From: Chitinophagales bacterium
GTDB lineage: Bacteria > Bacteroidota > Bacteroidia > Chitinophagales > Saprospiraceae
Assembly: GCA_026928325.1 (NCBI GenBank)
Contig: JAIXKS010000032.1
Coordinates: 105,879-169,878, forward strand
DNA length: 64,000 nucleotides
Reading direction: 5' to 3'
Each line of letters opens with the position of its first letter. Positions within the stretch are counted from its first letter, which is position 1. Of this stretch, positions 8,471 through 16,127 are shown one piece after another. Position numbers and translations under genes: made by a program. The notes below the pieces were generated by a model. It was not told the DNA's origin, ran no database searches, and worked only from the letters and a program-made list of their open reading frames with translations.

Positions 8471-10048
8471 TTAATTTGGAATAATCTGAAATTCAGTCCT
8501 TCTATTTTTAGATCGACACGCTTCATCTTGATTTGCTGCACATCCTTCTACCGGCTTTGAAAAGCCATTACCGATGATAATAAACCTATTCTCCGGCATA
8601 TTGTATTGTTGTTTGAGATAATCCGCCACCGCTTTTGCTCGCTTTTGCGAAAGAATGACATTGGATTCAGAACTACCGACATTGTCAGTATTTCCTTCAA
8701 TTCTAATCTTAGCATTAGCAAAACTCTTTGCTAAATCGGCAAATTGCAAATCAATAATCGTCTTGGCATTTTCGTCCAAGTTATAACTTGCAGTTGGGAA
8801 GTTTATACTTACCGGCTTCGAAGCAATTGCTTCTGCTGAAACTTCCTTTACTGTTGTCTTATTAAACTCTTTAGACTTTTCAGCATCATATTGCGGTTCC
8901 TTTAAATTGTCGCTAGCTGCTAAAATTGCACCTGTATAGATGACGGAGCGCCATGCCGGAGCAATTTTTGGAGCATCGCCGGTTTCAACAAATTTTTTGG
9001 CCATTTTTTCATATAAATCCTGGCCTTTTTGACCCTTATATGCAGAGTTTAGTCCGAAAAAATTGACATTATCACCATGACCGGTCAAATAGACATTTTC
9101 CATCATGCCGATGGCATCGTCAATGGTCAAACTATTGGCTTCAGCCAGATATCTTGCCGCCTTATTGCGATTTGATTCATTCGCATTGAGCTCTGCAACG
9201 GCCTTCATCCATCCTTCGTATAAGCCATGAAACATGTTTTTCTTCTCTTGAATAACGTTTTCGCTGGCGAACATGATGCCTCCCAAAGTATGAGACTGAT
9301 CCTTGGTCGTCAACAAAATCTTTGAACCCGGAACATCGGCTGTTGCCAATAAATCATCCGGACTCCACACCACAGCAGCATCCACATCGTCGGTACGGAA
9401 GAGTTCGGCAGCTTTTAGATTATCACTTGTAGGTACGACTTTTACGTCACTGTATTTCAATCCTGCGGCTTCTAGTGTATTATTCAACAATGTTTGAGCC
9501 GGAGAAGGCACAGCTACTGCTACTCGTTTTCCTTTGAGGTCATTGGCCCGATTGATGCCTCTTTTTACAATAACGGCATCGCCACCACGCGACCAATCCG
9601 TCTGTAAAAATGCCAAAGGTTTAAAAGCATTGATATCGTCTGCTGAAGTAAATAGAGGAAAGGCATCTGCGGTTAATACCAAAGCATCGTATTCTCCTGC
9701 CATCCATCCATTCATCGCATTCAGTAGGTCATTTTCTATTTTAAAATCGACTTTAAATCCATAATCCTTATAGAATCGGGATTGTGTATTGGCTGCTGCC
9801 CCTTCATTGTAATACAAACCAGGAGCAAATCCACCCCAAGTCACTAACTGTACTCTCAAGGTATTAGGATCTCTCTTCCCCTTCTTTTGTGAAGTATTAT
9901 TATCTGAGTTGCTTTCTTTCTCAGCCTGATTTTTAAGGTCTTGCCCTAGGTTGGTATTGTTAAGGATATATTTTCCACCAAAAAAAACACCGGCAAGGAT
10001 GAGTAATGTTATCAATAGTTTTGAAAAACTCGTTAATTTAGTTGCCAT
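8471..10048 (-). CDS. Membrane-anchored substrate-binding protein fused to an OmpA domain
   Basis: The 525-residue product has an uncleaved-looking N-terminal membrane segment (LLITLLILAGVFFGGKYIL), a charged linker, a periplasmic substrate-binding domain of the nitrate/sulfonate ABC type (about residues 65-385; VQLVTWGGFAPGLYYNEG, LKGKRVAVAVPSPAQTLLN, DVDAAVVWSPDD), and an OmpA peptidoglycan-binding domain (about 415-525; IRIEGNTDNVGSSESN, LSQKRAKAVADYL, KNRRTEFQI). No ABC permease or ATPase lies nearby, so the binding domain probably senses rather than imports. It is the third gene of a minus-strand operon with two coiled-coil proteins (gaps 30 and 92 nt). The fusion would bind a ligand, the inner membrane and the cell wall at once. 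Confidence 0.85.
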   Translation of the reverse strand: MATKLTSFSKLLITLLILAGVFFGGKYILNNTNLGQDLKNQAEKESNSDNNTSQKKGKRDPNTLRVQLVTWGGFAPGLYYNEGAAANTQSRFYKDYGFKVDFKIENDLLNAMNGWMAGEYDALVLTADAFPLFTSADDINAFKPLAFLQTDWSRGGDAVIVKRGINRANDLKGKRVAVAVPSPAQTLLNNTLEAAGLKYSDVKVVPTSDNLKAAELFRTDDVDAAVVWSPDDLLATADVPGSKILLTTKDQSHTLGGIMFASENVIQEKKNMFHGLYEGWMKAVAELNANESNRNKAARYLAEANSLTIDDAIGMMENVYLTGHGDNVNFFGLNSAYKGQKGQDLYEKMAKKFVETGDAPKIAPAWRSVIYTGAILAASDNLKEPQYDAEKSKEFNKTTVKEVSAEAIASKPVSINFPTASYNLDENAKTIIDLQFADLAKSFANAKIRIEGNTDNVGSSESNVILSQKRAKAVADYLKQQYNMPENRFIIIGNGFSKPVEGCAANQDEACRSKNRRTEFQIIPN

Positions 10049-10071
10049 ATATTATAAGAATTTGCTCATTT

Positions 10072-11079
10072 TTATTTAAATAAATTATCGTATTGATTCG
10101 TAGAAGATTCATTTCTCAATTCTGGTTCTGCCATTGACTCATTGATATCTAATATCTGCTCTTTCAATAAAGTATCCTTTTCACCGCCCAATAGTAAGGA
10201 AATACTTTCATTTTCCCATTTTTCGAGCATTGCCAGACCTTCTTCTTCAAAAATACCATTTTGTAAATCTATGGATTGCATAAAACTCTGTGATAAATCC
10301 ATAAATCGCTCCATTTCTCCAACTTTCTGGCTGACATCCTCAGCTATCATTTCAAGTGAAGCGTCAAACATCGCCTTTTTGTCAGGATCTCCCTTGATGA
10401 CTGACATAGCCGATTTAATCGCAGAATGACCTGCCATGATCGCTTTTCGTTCCTGCTCTTTAACATGAATTTGGTCTTGAACATCCTCGACTAGGACTTC
10501 AGAATTTTCATACATTTTGTTGAGCACTCGGTAAAGCACATCCATTTTTTTGTACAAATCCTCTAATTTCATATTGGAATCCTGCAATCGCCCGGCTTTT
10601 CTCGTTTTTAAGATCACATGGGCCTGTTTGTTGGATTGGGCAGCCTCGCTAGCCATATTGAGATTGGTATTAATCTCCTTTTTGTTATTTAATATCAACT
10701 CTTTCAATTGGTGCATTTGCCCTCGTAGCGAAGCGATTTGTCGGTTCATCTTCTTCAGATTGAGTTTCATATCTTCGATGTAGGACCTCAATATGCCCAT
10801 AGGATCTATTTCTACAAACAAGCTCGTCAACCATCGCATCGCACTTTGATACATATAACTGATGAGAGTTCTTGTTTTACTATCTAGCGCCGCAAAGATA
10901 ATTGTACCTAAAACCAACAACGATACTATCGCTCCCGTTTGCGTCGAAACAAAAGCAGCAATAGCACCTATAAAGGTTAATGTCAAGTATAGGATACCAC
11001 CGGATAGCAACCCTAAAACTACTAATCCCAATATACCTTCAGGTCTAGACCAAAATGATTTTGTCATTTTTTTTGACAT
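10072..11079 (-). CDS. Membrane-anchored coiled-coil protein, PspA/ESCRT-III-like
   Basis: The ATG at 11079 (MSKKMTKSFW) is preferred over a TTG 12 nt upstream. Two hydrophobic segments lie near residues 15-37 and 40-60, then a short amphipathic stretch, then a long all-helical, Lys/Glu/Gln-rich region (residues about 90-310: RSYIEDMKLNLKKMNRQIASLRGQ, KLEDLYKKMDVLYRVLNKMYE). The MGILRSYIEDMK to LRGQ part resembles the start of PspA/IM30-type helical hairpins, which remodel stressed membranes, but here tied to the membrane. Middle gene of the operon. No enzymatic motif is visible; function in envelope maintenance is inference. Confidence 0.7.
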   Translation of the reverse strand: MSKKMTKSFWSRPEGILGLVVLGLLSGGILYLTLTFIGAIAAFVSTQTGAIVSLLVLGTIIFAALDSKTRTLISYMYQSAMRWLTSLFVEIDPMGILRSYIEDMKLNLKKMNRQIASLRGQMHQLKELILNNKKEINTNLNMASEAAQSNKQAHVILKTRKAGRLQDSNMKLEDLYKKMDVLYRVLNKMYENSEVLVEDVQDQIHVKEQERKAIMAGHSAIKSAMSVIKGDPDKKAMFDASLEMIAEDVSQKVGEMERFMDLSQSFMQSIDLQNGIFEEEGLAMLEKWENESISLLLGGEKDTLLKEQILDINESMAEPELRNESSTNQYDNLFK

Positions 11080-11171
11080 CTGCTCTATCAATTAAAACTC
11101 AAATGTACGGCTTCAATACAAAAATATCGTAAATAATGGCCGTAAAATTGTCCATTATTAAAAAATACATA

Positions 11172-11849
11172 TTAAATATTCTTATTTATCTTCTCTATAT
11201 CTGATTGGATTTGTCCTGTGACGTAATGGTAAGAAGCCATAAATTGCTTATTGGTTAACTCTATTTTTTGAACTTCCTCACTAATCTCTTTTTTTAGTTC
11301 TCCCATTTGGGTATTCATGGTCTCAAGTTCCTTATTGAGATTTTCGATCATCTTCTTTTTATCAACGACACTTTTTTCTAATTTTTCTATCGAATCTACG
11401 CGAGCTTGGATTTGCTTACCCTTTTGGTTTTCAAGCGCTTCCATAAATTTCTTTTGCTCCCCGACTAAGATATTCATATAATACTCTGCACTATCCAGCA
11501 GTTTGCGCTTATCCAATCCCATCGTCTTGGCCATTTCAAATGCAGATTTGTACCGCATCGTTTCATCTGCGATCACATTTGAGATAGAAAGCAAAGAGTT
11601 TTTATATTCAAGATAATCAAAACCTTCAATATTATTTTGCTCTAACGCATGCATCAGAATTTGGATATGCTTTTCGTTATATCCTGTCGAATCTTGCGCT
11701 TCAGAAGTAAAAACGGGCTGTCCGGAAGGTTTTTTCACCTGCTCGACAGTCGATGACACCTCGGTTTTTTGCGTCGTATCTCCAGCCGCACCACTTTCAG
11801 TGACGATAAAAAGTCCTTTTATTCTTTTTAATAAATCCTTATTTTCCAT
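11172..11849 (-). CDS. Soluble coiled-coil protein of the SBP-OmpA operon
   Basis: The 225-residue product starts MENKDLLKRIKGLFIV, then has a disordered Thr/Ser/Lys-rich linker (residues 20-50), a compact helical part (residues 60-120) and a long coiled coil (about 130-210; heptad-like KLEKSVVDKKKMIENLNKELETM). No signal peptide or membrane segment, so it is cytosolic. It is the first gene of the operon with the PspA-like and SBP-OmpA proteins, and probably partners with the former. A -7-like box (TATATTTG on the minus strand, 11928-11935) lies about 80 nt upstream without a clear -33 box. Confidence 0.7.
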   Translation of the reverse strand: MENKDLLKRIKGLFIVTESGAAGDTTQKTEVSSTVEQVKKPSGQPVFTSEAQDSTGYNEKHIQILMHALEQNNIEGFDYLEYKNSLLSISNVIADETMRYKSAFEMAKTMGLDKRKLLDSAEYYMNILVGEQKKFMEALENQKGKQIQARVDSIEKLEKSVVDKKKMIENLNKELETMNTQMGELKKEISEEVQKIELTNKQFMASYHYVTGQIQSDIEKINKNI

Positions 11850-11940
11850 CTATGTATTAAAACATTTAGATCGTTAAAAAAACTCCCTTAAACGAGCATT
11901 TATCGACGAAATTAATTATTTTTAGTACAAATATACACAT

Positions 11941-13026
11941 TTATCCAATGTTAACATCAGGTTCTTGTTGGCTTAAGCAATGAAAACTACCCAATCCCCA
12001 GATTATATCCACCGAATCAATCCCTACGACCTGTCGATCTGGAAAACATTCCTCTAAAATTTCGAGGGCTTCCTCATCATTTTTATCATCTCTAAACGTA
12101 GGTACAATGACTTTTTCATTCGAAATATAAAAATTGGCGTAAGATGCGGGAAGCTGTTCTCCTTCATAAATCACCGGCTTAGGCATAGGTAGCGTTACGA
12201 CATTGAGCGATCGGCCATCTTGCAACTCCATGCCTTGCAGTAACTTCAGATTCTGTCTTAAAATGTCATAATTTTCTTCCGACTTATCCTTTTCTATGAC
12301 GGTGACGACGGTATCTTCATTGACAAATCGGGTTATATCATCGATATGTCCGTCTGTGTCATCTCCGATGATGCCCTCTTCCAGCCACAATATGTGTTCA
12401 ACACCATAATACTCGATGAGGTATTGCTCGATTTCATATTGGCTCAAATGTGGATTTCTATTTTGATTCAATAGGCAAGACTTCGTCGTCAGCAAAGTGC
12501 CCTTGCCGTTAAACTCCACACTACCGCCTTCCATGACGATTTTAGGGTAAAAAACGGGTATATTCAGCTTTTGCCCTATCAAAGTCGGGATGTTATCATC
12601 CAAATCATAAGGCGGATATTTGTCGCCCCAGGCATTATAACCCCAATCCACGATCGCTTTCGAACTATTATCTTTATGGATCAAAAACGCCGGTCCATGG
12701 TCTCGACACCAAGCGTCATTGGTCGGATGGTAGTAAAAAACGATGTTGTCCACCAATGCATCTAAATCCTTTACCTGCTTGGCATAGGGACTATTTACGA
12801 TTTTGTCAATGGCAAAGTGATGCATAGCACCATCGTTGACATTGATGCAGACCCGCTGATGATCGGCGATCTGGAGTATAAACTCGGCATAAGGATTGTA
12901 AATGGTATCAATCTTACCGGGCCAAGAGGCTTCTTTATGTGGCCATGAGAGCCATAAAGCAACCTGACGATCAAACTCCGCCGGAAAATAATACCCCAAC
13001 TCTCTAGGCGTAAAATCAATCTTCAT
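11941..13026 (-). CDS. aguA: Agmatine deiminase
   Basis: The 361-residue product converts agmatine to N-carbamoylputrescine and ammonia in the cytoplasm. It belongs to the PPADI/guanidine-modifying superfamily: the N-terminal PAEFDRQVALWLSWPH, the substrate-contacting NDAWCRDHGPAF, VMEGGSVEFNGKGTLLTT, the catalytic His in GDDTDGHIDDITRF and the nucleophilic Cys (C350) in GLGSFHCLSQQEP are all present. It overlaps the upstream aguB by 11 nt, so the two are translationally coupled. Together they form the plant-like two-step route from agmatine to putrescine. Length and motifs are normal. Confidence 0.95.
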   Translation of the reverse strand: MKIDFTPRELGYYFPAEFDRQVALWLSWPHKEASWPGKIDTIYNPYAEFILQIADHQRVCINVNDGAMHHFAIDKIVNSPYAKQVKDLDALVDNIVFYYHPTNDAWCRDHGPAFLIHKDNSSKAIVDWGYNAWGDKYPPYDLDDNIPTLIGQKLNIPVFYPKIVMEGGSVEFNGKGTLLTTKSCLLNQNRNPHLSQYEIEQYLIEYYGVEHILWLEEGIIGDDTDGHIDDITRFVNEDTVVTVIEKDKSEENYDILRQNLKLLQGMELQDGRSLNVVTLPMPKPVIYEGEQLPASYANFYISNEKVIVPTFRDDKNDEEALEILEECFPDRQVVGIDSVDIIWGLGSFHCLSQQEPDVNIG

Positions 13027-13891
13027 CGATATATCTTTTGGTTATAGGTTGATAACTATCTATCCTTCGATCGCGCAAAAATGGCCAGTGAATGCGAAAT
13101 TCATTGGATTGCTTCAGGTTGACCTCAACGACTTTCGTTTCTTCTTGATCATGAGATGCCAAATACAGCAATTTTCCTTGACCATTGGCTACAAAAGAAC
13201 CGCCCCAAAACTTCATCAATCCATCTTGTTCGTACCCTACTCTATTGACGCTGACTACAGGCACGCCATTCGCTACAGCGTGAGATCGCTGGATAATCTG
13301 CCATGAATCATATTGATCGCGATTGGTTGCTTCATCTTGTGAGGTTGCCCAACCTATAGCTGTTGGATAAAACAAAATTTCGGCACCCATCAAAGCGGTT
13401 ATTCTACTGGCTTCCGGATACCATTGATCCCAACAGATCAATACACCAACCTTGCCATACCGTGTATCGAACACTTTATACCCTAGATCTCCTGGCGTAA
13501 AATAAAACTTTTCATAAAAGGCGGGATCGTCCGGAATGTGCATTTTGCGATATTTACCGAGATAACTACCGTCTGCATCTAAAACGGCCGTAGTATTGTG
13601 ATATAATCCTTCCGCGCGCTTCTCAAACAAGGAAGCGATGATGACTACATTTAGTGACTTAGCCAAGGCACCCAAGGTATCCGTAGATGGTCCGGGAATA
13701 GCTTCTGCTAACTCAAAGTTGTCGTAATCTTCGACATCACAAAAATAAAGAGACGTAAATAATTCTTGCAAGCAGATAATCTGTGCACCATCGTGAGCTG
13801 CCTTTCGGATTTCGCGAATCGCTTTGTCCATATTCGTTTTTGGATCCTGAACGCAAGACATCTGCACAAGGCCTATTTTTACTATCGACAT
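13016..13891 (-). CDS. aguB: N-carbamoylputrescine amidase
   Basis: The 291-residue product is a carbon-nitrogen hydrolase (nitrilase superfamily) that releases putrescine, CO2 and ammonia from N-carbamoylputrescine. The catalytic triad is visible: E43 in CLQELF, K116 in KYRKMHIPDDP and C153 in VLICWDQWYPEA. The motif HIPDDPAFYEKFYFTPGD is characteristic of the AguB branch. It is the first gene of the aguBA pair and overlaps aguA. The upstream region holds a -7 box. Confidence 0.95.
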   Translation of the reverse strand: MSIVKIGLVQMSCVQDPKTNMDKAIREIRKAAHDGAQIICLQELFTSLYFCDVEDYDNFELAEAIPGPSTDTLGALAKSLNVVIIASLFEKRAEGLYHNTTAVLDADGSYLGKYRKMHIPDDPAFYEKFYFTPGDLGYKVFDTRYGKVGVLICWDQWYPEASRITALMGAEILFYPTAIGWATSQDEATNRDQYDSWQIIQRSHAVANGVPVVSVNRVGYEQDGLMKFWGGSFVANGQGKLLYLASHDQEETKVVEVNLKQSNEFRIHWPFLRDRRIDSYQPITKRYIDED

Positions 13892-13923
13892 ATCTATAAA
13901 TATTAAAATTTAATAAGAACCGA

Positions 13924-13931
13924 CAAAGATA
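13924..13931 (-). promoter_or_regulatory. Bacteroidota -7 box for aguBA
   Basis: On the minus strand the sequence reads TATCTTTG, a perfect TAnnTTTG box, 32 nt before the aguB ATG. No convincing TTTG -33 box is seen at the usual distance, so this is a partial promoter call. Confidence 0.45.
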
Positions 13932-14106
13932 ACGATTTAATCAATAAATTGGTTTCATTTAAAATATCAGGATAAGGTTGGAGTATTTTTTTAGGGTAAT
14001 TCAAACGAGGTAATGTAGTTTAGATTTAATGTTGGAATTTATTGAGGCTTATTAAGTGAGTTGAGAAATATAGGAGTAAACAAGCTAAGATTGATTCTGA
14101 AAATAT

Positions 14107-15072
14107 TCATTTTGATATTGAATATTTTTCATTCAACAATGCTATATATTCACCAAATATCTCCTCCAATTGCTCCTTATTCCTGAGTCCATCTATATAC
14201 TTTTTAGGAATAGCATTATATCCAAATTTTGCACCTAAGATGCTTCCAGCCACGCAGGCATTGGTATCTGCATCGCCGCCTTCGTTTATGACTTTCAATA
14301 CTCCGGCTTCAAAGTCACTTGCATGGAAGTACGCCCATAGTCCTGCCGACAGCGCTTTGAGCGTATAACCCACGGCTGTCGGTTCGTCTAAATTCAGGTG
14401 CTCAATCGGCAAAGAATAAGCATTTTCGATATATTCGCGTATGCTATCATCGTACTCGTCAGCTATATGACAAAGTTGTGCTACGTCCATGAACTTCCTT
14501 TCTGCGAGTATAGAAGCAATCAAACGGGTCACCACCACACAAGAACCCACGCACCTTGGATCCCAGTGTGTCACTCGTGCTATTTTTTCAGTATTGCGTT
14601 GCACTTGGTCATCGTCCCAAAAGTGATAAGTACCCAAAATGGAAGTGCGCATGATCGCTCCATTAGCCGCATTTTTGCCACCGGATATTTTCCATACTAA
14701 CTCCGCAGCTTTGTGTGGATACAACGTGAATTGTGGCATAGAAACTACCTTATAAACCGTATTTCCTATGCCCATTGGATTACCTTTAAACCATCCATAA
14801 AGCTCTTCTGCAAAGGCAAATTCATCCACTTTCTTTGACCTCAATATAGATCTGCAAATACACAGAAATTGATCCGTATCATCTGTCCAATCGCCCATTT
14901 TCCATCGACTACGATGCTTGTCCTGGATGATCTGTGCATAGTCAGAAAGCCCATCAGGATAGTGGATTGAGATATCCTTTTTACTTAAAAACTCTGTACC
15001 AAGTCCTAAAGCGTCACCGATAGCTTGACCGTAAAAGAGGCCTTTGATTTTGTCTGATTGGGTTTTTGTCAT
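14107..15072 (-). CDS. ADP-ribosylglycohydrolase family protein
   Basis: The 321-residue all-helical product carries the two magnesium-binding signatures of the ARH/DraG family: WTDDTD (residues 62-67) and, near residue 270, EGGDADTNACVAGSILGA, plus the N-terminal GLFYGQAIGDALGLGTEF. Family members remove ADP-ribose from proteins or nucleic acids or hydrolyse ADP-ribose derivatives. It stands alone between aguBA and a lipoprotein, at the edge of the accessory island. A role in reversing ADP-ribosylation by a toxin or in NAD metabolism is possible; substrate is unknown. Confidence 0.88.
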   Translation of the reverse strand: MTKTQSDKIKGLFYGQAIGDALGLGTEFLSKKDISIHYPDGLSDYAQIIQDKHRSRWKMGDWTDDTDQFLCICRSILRSKKVDEFAFAEELYGWFKGNPMGIGNTVYKVVSMPQFTLYPHKAAELVWKISGGKNAANGAIMRTSILGTYHFWDDDQVQRNTEKIARVTHWDPRCVGSCVVVTRLIASILAERKFMDVAQLCHIADEYDDSIREYIENAYSLPIEHLNLDEPTAVGYTLKALSAGLWAYFHASDFEAGVLKVINEGGDADTNACVAGSILGAKFGYNAIPKKYIDGLRNKEQLEEIFGEYIALLNEKYSISK

Positions 15073-15274
15073 TGTACCTATATAAAATATGAATAGTCAA
15101 CAAATTAACACATAAATAGAATACTAAACTTTATTTTATACCAGTTACTTAGAAATTCTTCAACAAAATTCTTCAACTTTTGTTTGGTTGCTTTATTGAA
15201 GTACTATTTGTTTACTATGATTTCTAAATTTAGATTTATTTAAACGACATTACCATATTTTAGTAAAATAGCTC

Positions 15275-16021
15275 ATGAAATATTCTATCTATCTTTTTGT
15301 TTTATTTATCATATCAAGTTGTATGAATTCTCCTATAGTTGGAATAAATAGAAATATTAATTTACAAATAGAAAATGAAATTTCTATAGAAAGGGTGAAT
15401 GTAGAGAGAATAGAACTAAAGAAAATATGTTTTGAAATTGGTCGCTCCTCATATCCTAAAATAGTTGGAATGGATGACATGATATTTCAAGAACAATTAA
15501 ACAATATTTTTAAATCCAAGTTTGAGGAATTTATAGAGTCGGAAAAAAAGTCAATGTCAGGAGATCCTTGTGATGAAAATGAGGGTTCTTTCTTATCTAC
15601 TATACCACCTTCTGTGAGTAGTTCTTTTGATATATTAACTCATAATGATAGTATCATATCAATTGTTCAATATTTTGCATCAACTACAGGTGGAGGAGGA
15701 AATGCAATGGACATTTCATCTTCAATTGTAAACTGTGATTTAAAAAATAGAATAGTTTTAAGCAATTTTGCACTAGGTATGAGTTATAATAAATTAGATG
15801 ATGTTAATCAAAAAATGATTTATTTCTTTGACACTATGTTTCCCGAATATACAGAAAATGAAAAAGATTATCCTGTTATTTCGGGTGAAGAAAGATTTAA
15901 TAAATTAAGTTTTGGGTTACAAAATGACAGTATAGTACTCTTTATTGAAGCAACTCCAATATATTTTCGCTATTCACACGATATATATAGAATTCCGATA
16001 GATAAGTGGAATATACATTAA
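15275..16021 (+). CDS. Lipoprotein, RsiV/DUF3298-like
   Basis: The 248-residue product begins MKYSIYLFVLFIISSCMN, a lipobox signal with Cys at residue 16. The remainder resembles the DUF4163/DUF3298 periplasmic fold seen in RsiV and PdaC proteins (ISIVQYFASTTGGGGNAMDISSSIVNCDLKN and a C-terminal FIEATPIYFRYSHDIYRIPI). It would be anchored in the envelope. Composition is AT-rich. It converges with the helicase gene. The family assignment rests on overall pattern only. Confidence 0.55.
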   Translation: MKYSIYLFVLFIISSCMNSPIVGINRNINLQIENEISIERVNVERIELKKICFEIGRSSYPKIVGMDDMIFQEQLNNIFKSKFEEFIESEKKSMSGDPCDENEGSFLSTIPPSVSSSFDILTHNDSIISIVQYFASTTGGGGNAMDISSSIVNCDLKNRIVLSNFALGMSYNKLDDVNQKMIYFFDTMFPEYTENEKDYPVISGEERFNKLSFGLQNDSIVLFIEATPIYFRYSHDIYRIPIDKWNIH

Positions 16022-16127
16022 AACTAAATTGGTAATACATTTTCATCCAAAAATTATCAGAGAAATATTGCATGTTATTATCATATGGATTGCTTTTATA
16101 AATCTATTGAATTTGATTAAACGACAC

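Noticed and set aside
8471-10048. Ordinary ABC importer substrate-binding protein
   Set aside because: It is fused to an OmpA domain, membrane-anchored and has no permease or ATPase gene nearby.
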